From Pseudomonas kermanshahensis (GTDB taxonomy: Bacteria > Pseudomonadota > Gammaproteobacteria > Pseudomonadales > Pseudomonadaceae): DNA of 64,000 nucleotides. A model generated the notes under the pieces. The model saw nothing but the letters and a program-made list of their open reading frames with translations, was not told the DNA's origin and ran no database searches. Positions within the stretch are counted from its first letter, which is position 1; every line of letters starts with the position of its first letter. Below, piece after piece: positions 40,177 through 49,002 of the stretch. Both the position numbers and the translations under genes were made by a program. The stretch lies in the NCBI RefSeq assembly GCF_014269205.2, contig NZ_JABWRY020000001.1:4278001-4342000 (forward strand), in the 5' to 3' direction.

Positions 40177-41667
40177 TCACGAAGCGTTGATCCAGATGGT
40201 CTTCAACTCCGTGTACTGATCGTGCGCCCAGATGGACTTGTCGCGCCCACCAAAGCCGGACTCTTTGTAGCCACCGAACGGCGTCGAAGCATCGCCTTCG
40301 CCGAAGCAGTTGACCGTGACCACACCCGCGCGGATTTCCCGCGACAGGCGCAGGGCATTGCGCAGGCTGCCGGTGTAGGCCGAAGCCGCCAGGCCGTAGA
40401 TGGTGTCGTTAGCCAGCTCGATCGCTTGGTCAATGCTTTCGAAGCTGGTCACGCTCAGCACCGGCCCGAAGATTTCCTCGACGAACAACCGATTGTCAGG
40501 CGTCACCCCGTCAACGATGGTCGGTTGCACGAACACGCCCTGCTCGGTCTCACCGCCCTGCACCACGTTGAGCTTCTGCTCGGCGGCATATTCCAGGTAA
40601 GACTTCACCTTCTCGAAGTGCGCTTTGCTGACCATCGCCCCCAAGCGGTTTTCCGGGTCCAGCGGGTCGCCCAGCTTCCAGTCCTTCAAGTGCTTGCCGA
40701 TCAGCGTCAGCAGCTCGTCCTTGACGTCCTTGTGCACGATCAGGCGCGAGGACGCGGAGCAGTTTTCGCCCATGTTCCAGAACGCACCGGCGGTGACGAA
40801 CTGGGCCACTTCGTCCAGGTCTTCGCAGTCATTCATGACCACGGCCGGGTTCTTGCCACCCAGCTCTAGCACGATGCGCTTGAGGTTTGACTCGGCCGCG
40901 TATTTCAGGAACAGGCGGCCGGTGTCGGTGGAACCGGTGAAGCTGACCATCGGGATGTCCATGTGGCGGCCGATGGCCTCGCCCACTTCACGGCCACCGC
41001 CTGGCACGAGGTTGAACACACCCGCCGGTACGCCGGCCTGATGCGCCAGCTCGGCCACGCGCAGGGCACTGAGGGTGGTTTCCTTGGCTGGCTTGACCAC
41101 GATCGAGCAACCGGCCGCCAGCGACGGGGCAATCTTCCAGGCCAGCATCAGCAGCGGGAAGTTCCACGGCAGCACCAGGCCGACCACACCGATGGCTTCA
41201 CGCACCACCATGGTCACGGCCGCATTGCCGGTGGGGGCGGTGTTGTCGTAGATCTTGTCGATCAGCTCGGCGTGCCAGCGAAGGGTGTGGATGGTTTCCG
41301 GCACGTCGACGTTCTGGCATTCGCTGACCGGCTTGCCGCTGTCCAGCGCCTCCAAAACCGCCAGTTCGTGGCTGTTGTCTTCCAGCAGCTGGGCGAACTT
41401 CAGCAGGATGTGCTTGCGCTCAGCGGGTTGCAGTTTCGACCACGAGCCGTCTTCGAAGACACGCTTGGCCGCCGCCACGGCAACGTCGACATCCTGCACG
41501 TCGCAGGCGGCGACTTCGGCCAGCTGTTTGCCAGTGGCCGGGTTGGTGGTGACGAAGGTGCGGCCCGAGACGGCATCGCGGAACTCACCGTCGATGAACG
41601 CCTGGGTACGCAGTTGCAGGTCGGCGGCGATGGCCGCGTACTGTTCCTTGCTCAGCAATTCAGCCAT
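40177..41667 (-). CDS. Aldehyde dehydrogenase, PuuC-like
   Basis: 496 aa. Catalytic Cys303 in NMGENCSAS and general base Glu268 in LELGGKNP, NAD-binding FTGSTDTG, and a C-terminal end YTELKTIWI as in gamma-glutamyl-aminobutyraldehyde dehydrogenases. Oxidises an aldehyde to an acid with NAD(P). Starts 2 bp after the DapA-family stop and ends the operon. Its aldehyde is probably the product of the FAD amine oxidase encoded upstream. Confidence 0.9.
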   Translation of the reverse strand: MAELLSKEQYAAIAADLQLRTQAFIDGEFRDAVSGRTFVTTNPATGKQLAEVAACDVQDVDVAVAAAKRVFEDGSWSKLQPAERKHILLKFAQLLEDNSHELAVLEALDSGKPVSECQNVDVPETIHTLRWHAELIDKIYDNTAPTGNAAVTMVVREAIGVVGLVLPWNFPLLMLAWKIAPSLAAGCSIVVKPAKETTLSALRVAELAHQAGVPAGVFNLVPGGGREVGEAIGRHMDIPMVSFTGSTDTGRLFLKYAAESNLKRIVLELGGKNPAVVMNDCEDLDEVAQFVTAGAFWNMGENCSASSRLIVHKDVKDELLTLIGKHLKDWKLGDPLDPENRLGAMVSKAHFEKVKSYLEYAAEQKLNVVQGGETEQGVFVQPTIVDGVTPDNRLFVEEIFGPVLSVTSFESIDQAIELANDTIYGLAASAYTGSLRNALRLSREIRAGVVTVNCFGEGDASTPFGGYKESGFGGRDKSIWAHDQYTELKTIWINAS

Positions 41668-41669
41668 GG

Positions 41670-42572
41670 TCAGGCACCTCCGGTGATCTGGGCGATGTTG
41701 CGCTTGAGTTCAGTGACCACGCGCTCGAGTGCCTGCTTCTCGGCGGCATCCAGGTCGTACAGCGGCTTGCGCACGCCACCGGTGCTCAGGCCGTTCAGCG
41801 CGCAGCCGTACTTGATCGACTGGACGAACTTGCCACCTTCGAGGAAGTCCATCAGCGGCATCATGGCGGCCATGATGCGGCGGCCTTTGGCGAAGTCCTT
41901 CTCGATCACGCAGGCCTCGAACAGGGCCACGTGCTCACGCGGGATGAAGTTGGAACCGGCGCAAACCCAGCTCTGCGCGCCCCAGGCGAAGAACTCCAGG
42001 GCCTGGTCGTCCCAGCCGCACGACAGCTGGATATTCGGGCGCTGGATGGCCAAGCGGTGCAACTGGGCCATGTCGCCCGAGCTCTCCTTGATGGCGACGA
42101 TGTTTTTCACATCGGCGACCGCATCGAAGAATTCCTCGCCCATGCCCACGCTCATGCGGCCTGGGTAGTTGTAGAGCATGATCGGCAGGCCGGCAGCCGC
42201 GTCGACCGCTTTGACGTGCAGGGCGATTTCCTGTTGGGTCGGCAGCGCGTAGGGCGGCGTGCCCACCAACAGCGCGTCGGCCTTGATTTCCTTGGCGTGC
42301 TTGGCGAAGGCCACGGAGTCTTCGGTGCGGATCGCGCCGGTGCCGATGATCAGCGGCAGGCGGCCATTGAGCACGTCCTTGGCCTGGGCGGCCAGTTCGA
42401 TGCGCTCTTGCGCGGTGTGGGCGTAGTACTCGCCGGTGGAGCCACCGATGATCACGCCGTGGATTTTCGATTCGACCAGGTAGTCGAGTACTTCGGCGAA
42501 CGCCGCCTTGTCGATCGAGCCGTCCGCAGCCAGCGGAGTGATTGCCGGGGTGTAGATGCCTTCGAATTTCAC
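41670..42572 (-). CDS. DapA-family (DHDPS-like) aldolase or dehydratase
   Basis: 300 aa, GTG start with GGAGAA six bases upstream. Schiff-base Lys162 in VAIKESSGD, catalytic Tyr134 in MLYNYPGR and the pyruvate-binding GGSTGEYY loop are present. The family includes dihydrodipicolinate synthase and sugar-acid or hydroxyproline-pathway enzymes. Because it lies in a catabolic operon, a true lysine-biosynthesis DapA role is unlikely. Substrate unknown. Confidence 0.88.
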   Translation of the reverse strand: MKFEGIYTPAITPLAADGSIDKAAFAEVLDYLVESKIHGVIIGGSTGEYYAHTAQERIELAAQAKDVLNGRLPLIIGTGAIRTEDSVAFAKHAKEIKADALLVGTPPYALPTQQEIALHVKAVDAAAGLPIMLYNYPGRMSVGMGEEFFDAVADVKNIVAIKESSGDMAQLHRLAIQRPNIQLSCGWDDQALEFFAWGAQSWVCAGSNFIPREHVALFEACVIEKDFAKGRRIMAAMMPLMDFLEGGKFVQSIKYGCALNGLSTGGVRKPLYDLDAAEKQALERVVTELKRNIAQITGGA

Positions 42573-42646
42573 GGTAGGTTCTCCAGTGCGTTGTTCAGGG
42601 GTGTAGAAGCCACAGCGGTCTACGCTGCGGCGGCTTTTCGAATAGC

Positions 42647-43975
42647 TCAGCTCAGCGATGCCGCTTGCTGCAGGTTCAATGAACGGGTTTCGGGGGCCAG
42701 GGCGACAGAGACGGCCAGGCCAACAAACGTGACGGCGGCGGCGGCATACATGGTTGCGCCGATGCCATAGTTGTCGAGGGCGATGGGTACCAGCCAGGTA
42801 CCGACAGCAGCACCGACCCGCGACATGGAGGTGCCCACGCCCACGGCGCCGGCACGGATTTCGGTGGGGAACAGCTCGTTGGGGTAGACCAGTTGCAATA
42901 CCTGGGCACCGCCGATGAACAGTGCATAAGCACCGAACAGCACCAGGATAAGCAGCTCGCTACCATGGCTGAACGCCGCCAGGCCCAGCAGCGCCAGCCC
43001 AGACCAGAAGAAGCTGTGCAGCAGCGTGGTGCGCCGACCGAGGGTGTTGAGCAGGCGGGTGCCGATGATGCAACCGACCACGAACAGGAAGGTGATGGCG
43101 ACCGAACCGATCGATGCCCAGTCACCCTTGAGGTTGAGCGCGCCCAGCACTTTCGGGGCGAAGGCGTACACGGCGAACACCGGGATCACCGAACAGGTCC
43201 AGAACAGGGTGACGAACAGCATGCGCTTGCCATACCCGGCGTGCAGCAGGCTGAGAAACGACAGCTTGCGGGCCTTGGGCTCTTCCGGCAGGTTGCGCAG
43301 CGAGAAGCCATTGCCATAGACCCGCTTGATTACCTGTTCGGCCTCGGCCGAGCGGCCCTTGCTGATCAGCCAGCGTGGCGATTCCGGGGTGCCCAGGCGA
43401 ATGGCGAACAGCAGCGCGCCAATGACCGCCGCACTGGCCAATACCAGGCGCCAGGCATCATCGCCACCGTGGCGCAGGATCGCCTCACCGACCATGTAGG
43501 CGGTCGCGGCGCCGGCGAACCACAGCACCGTCAAGGTTGCCAGGCGCGGGCCGCGGTTCTTCTTGGGCAGGAACTCCACCAGCAGCGAGGTGGCCACCGG
43601 GTACTCGATGCCCACCGCGATGCCGATGGCAAAACGCAACAGGAACAAGGCCAGCGCCGACTCCACCCAGAACTGCGCAAGCGACGACAGAATGAACAGG
43701 GTCGGGCCGACGAAAAACACACGCTTGCGGCCAAAGCGGTCGGTCAGCCAACCGCCGAAAAAGCCGCCGAAGAAAATGCCGATCAGCGCCGAGGCGGCGA
43801 TCATGCCCTGCCAGAAGCTGGTCAGGCTCAGGCCCGCGGACATTTGCACCATTGCCACGCCGATGATGCTCAACACATACCCATCGACGAAAGAGCCCCC
43901 GCCGGAGCGCAGGGTCAAGAACTGGTGAAAACGGTTGATCGGTACATCTTCAATCGAAATATTCGGACTTGTCAT
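42647..43975 (-). CDS. MFS transporter of the catabolic cluster
   Basis: 442 aa from the ATG at 43975 (AGGA six bases upstream); an upstream in-frame GTG at 44005 is less likely. Twelve membrane helices; signature GGWLTDRFGRKR after helix 2 and LVEFLPKKNRG in the 4-5 region; FPTEIRAGAVGVGTS in the second half is typical of sugar-porter/SV2-like members. 74 bp before the dapA-like gene. Presumably imports the cluster's substrate. Confidence 0.85.
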   Translation of the reverse strand: MTSPNISIEDVPINRFHQFLTLRSGGGSFVDGYVLSIIGVAMVQMSAGLSLTSFWQGMIAASALIGIFFGGFFGGWLTDRFGRKRVFFVGPTLFILSSLAQFWVESALALFLLRFAIGIAVGIEYPVATSLLVEFLPKKNRGPRLATLTVLWFAGAATAYMVGEAILRHGGDDAWRLVLASAAVIGALLFAIRLGTPESPRWLISKGRSAEAEQVIKRVYGNGFSLRNLPEEPKARKLSFLSLLHAGYGKRMLFVTLFWTCSVIPVFAVYAFAPKVLGALNLKGDWASIGSVAITFLFVVGCIIGTRLLNTLGRRTTLLHSFFWSGLALLGLAAFSHGSELLILVLFGAYALFIGGAQVLQLVYPNELFPTEIRAGAVGVGTSMSRVGAAVGTWLVPIALDNYGIGATMYAAAAVTFVGLAVSVALAPETRSLNLQQAASLS

Positions 43976-44158
43976 TGTTGTTCCTACCACTTCTTCTGTA
44001 TGCACGTTTTCAAGGCGAGCGCGTCCGCGAAACTGAAAACAGCCTTCAGCCCCGGGTCATCGGACATGACATCTCGATCATCAATTTCGGGCAAAGCGCG
44101 CCCGTGCCGGGCAAATCCGCCCGACGTCAAATATTCAATGGCCTAACTTACAAAACGC

Positions 44159-45478
44159 TCAGCTTTCTTTGCCCGCGCGCAGTTGCCCCCACATCAAGTT
44201 GGCGTTCAAGCCCAGGGATACCAAGGGCTGCGGTGGATTCGCGCAAGGCCCGGGGGCATTGAGCAAAAACTCGATAAGTTCGTGTTTGTCACCGGCCAGC
44301 CAGTCGGCCAGCAACTTCCCGGTGACCGTGCCGCGGGTAACACCCAGGCCGTTACAACACAGCGCGCCGACCACATTGGGCGCCAACTGGCCAAAGAACC
44401 CCATGTGATTACGCGACAACGCCAGGGCGCCGCCCCAGGTGTATTCAAAGTTCACGTCGGGCAACATCGGGAAGCGTCGGGCAAAGGATTCGCGGTGGCG
44501 TTGAACGAAACGGTCCAGGTACTTGCGGTTGCTGCGCCCGTCTGGGTTGAAGCTGAAGCTGTTGCGCACCAGCAGGCGGTTGTCGACGGTGCGCCGCAGG
44601 GTGGTGCCGAATGGATCGGCGGGGATCACGCCCCAGTAGGGTTTGCCACCCAGGCGGGCTTGCTCGTCTTCGGTCAGCGGGCGGGTGATGCTGCCATAGG
44701 TGAACACGGGCAACATGCGGCCCTTGAGGAAGCCGAAGCTCATGCCAAAGGCATTGGTGGTGAGCACCAGCTTGTCGGCAGTGATCGAGCCCTTGGCGTG
44801 GCGCAGTACCACTTTGTCGCCGTACTCGACGTCAGTGATCGGCGTGTGCTCGTACAGCGAAACATTGCTCGGCAAGCTGTCGGCCAAGCCTTTGACCAGC
44901 GCCGAAGGCTGCAGCAACGCGGTACCCGGCGTGAACAAGCCCTTGCGGTAGAAGTGCGTGCCGATGTGTTCGGGCAGGTCGCGACCTTCGATCACTTCAT
45001 AGGGCTGGCCGAGTTTGTCCAGGCCTCGACGGTAGGCATCGAGCACGGCAATGCCACGATCCTCGACAGCGGCCTGGTATTTGCCACAGTGCCGAAACTG
45101 GCATTCGATGCCATGGCGCTCGATCAGCTCCTTGAGGTACGACTGCCCACCCAGGTTGAGCTTGAGCACGGTCTTGGCAGTATCGATATCGCCGATGTAG
45201 TCCTCGGCGCCGATGTCATGGGGCAGGTCGATGGCAAAACCGGCGTTGCGCCCGGAGGTGCCAAAACCGACTTCCTGGGCCTCGACCAGCACAACCTCGT
45301 CATGCGGAAAGTTCGTTGCCAGCTGGCGCGCAGCGGCCAGCCCGGTGAAGCCGGCACCGACCACCACCCAGCGCGCCTGGCTATGGCCACGGTGGGCCGG
45401 CCGTGGCGTGCGGGGTGTGCTCAGGTGATACCAACCACAGGTGGCATCATCGGCAGGTAACGAGCTTATTCTTGTCAT
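44159..45478 (-). CDS. FAD-dependent amine oxidase/oxidoreductase, PuuB/DadA type
   Basis: 439 aa. FAD dinucleotide motif VVVGAGFTGLAAARQLA (~37-53), GFGTSGRNAGF covering the flavin region, and the C-terminal NGLGVTRGTVTGKLLADWL typical of gamma-glutamylputrescine-oxidase-like enzymes. Expected to oxidise a C-N bond, giving an aldehyde or imine. Located between the GntR regulator and the transporter/aldolase/dehydrogenase genes. Confidence 0.85.
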   Translation of the reverse strand: MTRISSLPADDATCGWYHLSTPRTPRPAHRGHSQARWVVVGAGFTGLAAARQLATNFPHDEVVLVEAQEVGFGTSGRNAGFAIDLPHDIGAEDYIGDIDTAKTVLKLNLGGQSYLKELIERHGIECQFRHCGKYQAAVEDRGIAVLDAYRRGLDKLGQPYEVIEGRDLPEHIGTHFYRKGLFTPGTALLQPSALVKGLADSLPSNVSLYEHTPITDVEYGDKVVLRHAKGSITADKLVLTTNAFGMSFGFLKGRMLPVFTYGSITRPLTEDEQARLGGKPYWGVIPADPFGTTLRRTVDNRLLVRNSFSFNPDGRSNRKYLDRFVQRHRESFARRFPMLPDVNFEYTWGGALALSRNHMGFFGQLAPNVVGALCCNGLGVTRGTVTGKLLADWLAGDKHELIEFLLNAPGPCANPPQPLVSLGLNANLMWGQLRAGKES

Positions 45479-45540
45479 GTCACTAACCTGGATCTTGTTG
45501 TTGACGAGCGATCAGCGCCAGTGGCGACGACCTGGAAACC

Positions 45541-46257
45541 TCATATCTGAATCGGTACATCCAGCCCTTGGGGTGCCGCGTATTCAGCCATGCGCCGGCG
45601 CGATAGCTCGAAGTGCTCTCGCACCAGTTGCCCGGCGCGCGCGGGGTCACGGCGTTCGATGGCATCGATCATCTGGTCATGCTGGTCGCAGGCGGTTTCA
45701 AGGTCCTGTTGCATGTCATCAGTGGTCGGGTGGCGATAAAAAATCTTGCCTAGACGGGCATGGTCGATAAGCAGGCGGCGCAGGCTCGGCATCAGGTAGT
45801 CGTTGTGCGCCATCCTGCCGATTTCCAGGTGGAATGCGTCGTTGTAGACCACCCGGTTTTCCACATCACGCGCTTCGATGGCCTGGCGGAACTGCGCCTG
45901 GATAGCCTTGAGCGCCTCGATTTCCGCTTCGCTGGCGTAGGTAGCGGCCAACTGGGTGGTGGCGATATAGATGAGCGGCGCCGCGACGAAAAAGCTGTGC
46001 AGCGAATCGTGGTTCATCGCGGCAACCCGTGGCGCGCGGTTGGCCTCGAGCTCGATATAGCCTTCGGCGGCAATCTGGCGCAGCAGCTCACGCACCGGCG
46101 GGCGCGACAGGCCGAACTCGTCACACAGGGCCAACTCGTCCACCACAGCGCCGGGGGCCAGTTCCATGCTGAGGATCCGGCGGCGCAGCGCTTCGGCGAG
46201 GACGGCCTTGCGGTCCTGCGGCGCTTCTTCGCTGATGGCTTGAACGGTGGCTTTCAT
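45541..46257 (-). CDS. GntR-family regulator with FCD domain
   Basis: 238 aa if started at the ATG at 46257, which has GAAGG five bases upstream; in-frame ATGs at 46278 and 46317 lack one. N-terminal winged helix (LRRRILSMELAPGAVVDELAL, FGLSRPPVREL), then an all-helical FCD effector domain with metal-site histidines (NDAFHLEIG, EHFELSRRRM). Same strand as, and just upstream of, the catabolic genes, and probably their repressor. Confidence 0.88.
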   Translation of the reverse strand: MKATVQAISEEAPQDRKAVLAEALRRRILSMELAPGAVVDELALCDEFGLSRPPVRELLRQIAAEGYIELEANRAPRVAAMNHDSLHSFFVAAPLIYIATTQLAATYASEAEIEALKAIQAQFRQAIEARDVENRVVYNDAFHLEIGRMAHNDYLMPSLRRLLIDHARLGKIFYRHPTTDDMQQDLETACDQHDQMIDAIERRDPARAGQLVREHFELSRRRMAEYAAPQGLDVPIQI

Positions 46258-46285
46258 GGCGGCCTTCTTTGTTGTCATAGCGCTG

Positions 46286-46335
46286 TGTCTACTATTTGTA
46301 TAACGACTATAGGGCACTGTTAGACAATGTGTCTA
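46286..46335. promoter_or_regulatory. Candidate GntR/FCD operators
   Basis: TTGTATAACGA at 46296-46306 fits the FadR-subfamily pattern TNGTNNNACNA. Next to it is a perfect inverted repeat TAGACA-ATG-TGTCTA (46321-46335), with a further TGTCTA at 46286-46291. They lie just upstream of the GntR gene, which is where an autoregulatory site would be. Not tested against other targets. Confidence 0.45.
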
Positions 46336-46590
46336 CAGCATTTTAGATGAGCGGTTGAATCTCTGGATCGCCCGTATTTAAAGGGCTTCGCGGTTTTAAA
46401 GGGTGAGATTAAACACCTGGCGGGCTGCATTGCCAAACCGGACAAATAGCTGCCCAGACAAGACATTTTTCAGGTGCTGGCGCTGATTGGCAATGCGCAG
46501 GCCGTGCGCCTGGCAACCATTCGGCGCAGCGAATGAACGGCTGCGAGCCCCCTGCGGTCAGCTGCTTACACTTCATACGGAGGGCTTGCC

Positions 46591-46932
46591 ATGCTCGATA
46601 TCCATTCCGCTGCGGCGTCGCCGGAGCACAATGTTCAGGGCCTGGAAAGGGTCGGTTCGCTGGCCGGCGGGGCGCTGATGTTCAGCAAGGGGCTGCGCCA
46701 TGGCGGCCTGGTTGGGCTGCTGCAGATGGTGGTGGGCGGTATGGCCGTGGCGCGCGGGGTCAGCGGGCATTGCTCGACCAAGGCCTGGTGGCAGCGGCAT
46801 CGTCAGGAATACAACCGGTTGCGCGCGGACATCGAAGACAGTGCTGCGCAGTTGCAGGCGTTGAAGGCGAGTGCCAAAGCGGCTACACGCGGGGTGACGG
46901 TGACAGGGAAGGATCCGCTGACTGGCCTTTGA
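46591..46932 (+). CDS. Small DUF2892-like membrane protein
   Basis: 113 aa; GGAGG seven bases before the ATG. NVQGLERVGSLAGGALMFSKG, then GGLVGLLQMVVGGMAVARGVSGHC form a two-helix membrane hairpin ending in a Cys, as in DUF2892/YgaP-type proteins. A charged, possibly coiled-coil tail follows. Function unknown. The 273-bp upstream gap holds the GntR operators and a long-range inverted repeat (46427-46436 with 46487-46496). Confidence 0.75.
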   Translation: MLDIHSAAASPEHNVQGLERVGSLAGGALMFSKGLRHGGLVGLLQMVVGGMAVARGVSGHCSTKAWWQRHRQEYNRLRADIEDSAAQLQALKASAKAATRGVTVTGKDPLTGL

Positions 46933-46941
46933 TTTTGTTTT

Positions 46942-47140
46942 GCCTGTGCCGGCATCTTCGCGGGGCAAGCCCGCTCCCACAATTATTCACTAATCCTGAG
47001 AGCAGTGCAGTTGCTCCATGGGGGCCTCAGAGCAATCCATTGCTCCATTGGCCCCCAGAGCAGTGCAGTTGCTCCATGGGGCCTCAGAGCAGCGCAATCC
47101 TGTGGGAGCGGGCTTGCCCCGCGAAGAGGCCGGCACAGGT
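46942..47140. repeat. REP doublet with ~29-bp tandem repeat inside
   Basis: Inverted REP units at 46942-46980 and ~47100-47140. Between them, units beginning GAGCA start at 47000, 47030, 47058 and 47087 (steps 30, 28, 29). Each carries its own mini-palindrome (GAGCA...TGCTC). Confidence 0.85.
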
Positions 47141-47151
47141 AACACAAATCG

Positions 47152-48366
47152 CTAGCGCAACACCTTGCTCTGCAACACTTCGGACCGCCGCCCCAGCACA
47201 CTCTCACTGATCTGCACGAACTCTTCGGTGCTCACAGTCCGTAATCGCATCAGCGCCCGCGCCACGTCATCCAGCGAACGCTTGGCCTGGGTGTGGATGC
47301 GGATCTCCTTGTCCAGGGCCTGCAGCAACAGCACCCCACGGGCAACCTGCGCCGGGTTGGCCTGCTCGCCCTTGAGCTGGGTAACCTTGGCAGCCTGTTT
47401 GCTCAAACGCGCCTGCCAGGCCTCATAGCGGTCATCGCTGACCCCGCCTGCCCGACGCAACAACTCACTGGCGTAGTAGTCAGTTAGGCTCTCGATCAGC
47501 CAGTCACTGCCGTCACGGCCATGAATCTGCGCAAACAGTTGCACCAATTCACGCAACAACGGGCTGCTGCCATTTTCGCTGATCATCGGCCGGGCGCTGT
47601 GCATATACAGCGAGCCCTGCGCCGCCATCGCCCCGCGCCACATGCCGTCCCGGGCGCCGACCAACAGCAGTTTCGGTGGGTTACGCGGGAACACGGCCTG
47701 CAATTGCGGCCAGACGAACGTCAGCAGGGTCAGGCTGTCCATGCGACGCATGCCCTGCCCGACTGGCGCGGCAACGGTGACTTCAGTCTCGCCCAGCCGC
47801 GCCCGGCGGCTGCCCAGGTCACCCGCCAGCATCCAGCCAGTGGGGCGGTCGAACAGGCGCGAGACGTTGTCGATGCGGAACTTGTCCTTGCCAATGCGCG
47901 GCCAGGAGGTTTCGATGCTTTTCCAGCCTTCTGGCAGGTCGAACCACAGGCGTGCCACCAATTCGGTACCGTCCTGCTGATCGAGGCGCGCGGGCGGGAC
48001 CAGCTGGTCGCCGAGGAACAAGGCCCAATGGGGCGTGATACGCGACGAATAAGCGCCACTGCGCAGCTTCTGGTCCAGTTGCACGCGGTAGCTGAGGCTG
48101 GTCTTGCCGGGCGCCGGGTGCCACACACCGCGCTCGCCCTTGTCTGCGACTTGCCACTGGCCGTCAGCCTGGAAGCCACTGTAGGTGCCGGCCTTGCCCA
48201 GGTCGAAGTCGAGGCTGCGTACGCTGCTGCCTTCGGCCAGGGTCAGGCGCACTTCGGCCTGGCCATTGGCTGGCAACAGGCGCACGTGATAATCCAGGTC
48301 GACTTTCTTCGCCCAGGCCGGCGAACAGGCCATCAGGCTCAGCAGCAACAACAGCTGGCAACGCAT
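47152..48366 (-). CDS. Secreted M61-like protein lacking zinc ligands (probable pseudo-peptidase)
   Basis: 404 aa. Signal peptide (~1-19, ending SPAWA), an N-terminal beta-rich domain, and a C-terminal helical region in which DWLIESLTDYYASELLRRAG (289-308) aligns with the WFxEGLTxYY segment of M61 glycyl aminopeptidases. The expected HExxH is replaced by R272-E-L-V-Q276, so both zinc-binding His are gone while the third ligand position (E292) remains. Likely a non-catalytic periplasmic protein. Convergent with the small DUF2892-like gene across a REP doublet. Confidence 0.7.
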   Translation of the reverse strand: MRCQLLLLLSLMACSPAWAKKVDLDYHVRLLPANGQAEVRLTLAEGSSVRSLDFDLGKAGTYSGFQADGQWQVADKGERGVWHPAPGKTSLSYRVQLDQKLRSGAYSSRITPHWALFLGDQLVPPARLDQQDGTELVARLWFDLPEGWKSIETSWPRIGKDKFRIDNVSRLFDRPTGWMLAGDLGSRRARLGETEVTVAAPVGQGMRRMDSLTLLTFVWPQLQAVFPRNPPKLLLVGARDGMWRGAMAAQGSLYMHSARPMISENGSSPLLRELVQLFAQIHGRDGSDWLIESLTDYYASELLRRAGGVSDDRYEAWQARLSKQAAKVTQLKGEQANPAQVARGVLLLQALDKEIRIHTQAKRSLDDVARALMRLRTVSTEEFVQISESVLGRRSEVLQSKVLR

Positions 48367-48408
48367 ACAGAAACTCCTTGTTTCCCAGAGGCGACGGGGG
48401 TGCGCCGG

Positions 48409-48858
48409 TCAGCTGGCGCGAAAAATCAGGTGGTCTTCCCAGTCGTCTTCATCGACATCATGCTCACTGAGCATTCGCCCTGACTGGGAAATACGCTGTT
48501 CATGGACCTGCTGGCGATCGCCGCAGATCAAGTGATGCCAGTCAGGCAGGTCCTTGCCTTCGCTGACCAGGCGGTAACCGCAGGTGCTTGGCAGCCACTT
48601 GAACTGGTCAGCCTTGCCAGGGGTCAGCTGGATGCAATCGGGCACGTGGGCGAAGCGGTTGGGGTAGTCGCTGCACTGGCAGGTGTCGAGATCCAGCAGT
48701 TTGCAGGCAATGCGCGTGTAATAGATGCTGTTGTCGTCCTCGTCCTCGAGCTTTTGCAGGCAGCACAAACCGCAGCCGTCACAGAGCGATTCCCACTCTT
48801 GCGGGCTGAGTTGTTCGAGGGTTTTGCGCCGCCAGAACGGCGCGCTGTCTGCGATCAT
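48409..48858 (-). CDS. ycgN: YcgN-family cysteine-cluster protein (UPF0260)
   Basis: 149 aa from the ATG at 48858 (AGGA ten bases upstream); an in-frame ATG at 48876 is the alternative. Conserved Cys pattern [16 protein letters not shown] then [14 protein letters not shown] and CGYRL, characteristic of the Fe-S/zinc cluster YkgJ/YcgN family. Biochemical role unknown. 42 bp upstream of the M61-like gene and probably co-transcribed with it. Confidence 0.85.
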   Translation of the reverse strand: MIADSAPFWRRKTLEQLSPQEWESLCDGCGLCCLQKLEDEDDNSIYYTRIACKLLDLDTCQCSDYPNRFAHVPDCIQLTPGKADQFKWLPSTCGYRLVSEGKDLPDWHHLICGDRQQVHEQRISQSGRMLSEHDVDEDDWEDHLIFRAS

Positions 48859-49002
48859 CACACGGGTTTCCTGCATTCATCATCAGTGCGCGGCGCGCGG
48901 CGGCGCCAGTCTAGAGCCTGGCCTTCGGCAAAGCCAGACCGCTTGTCAGTCATGACGGGACGCAGTAGCGTGGAGTTTTCCCATCCGCTTGTAGGAAAAG
49001 CC

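Noticed and set aside
41670..42572. Housekeeping lysine-biosynthesis dapA
   Set aside because: It is embedded in a catabolic operon with an oxidase, an aldehyde dehydrogenase and a GntR regulator, which fits a degradative DapA-family paralogue better.
47000..47091. Repeat units of 28-30 bp resembling a short CRISPR array
   Set aside because: Units are contiguous without unique spacers, are imperfect, lie inside a REP doublet, and no cas gene is nearby.
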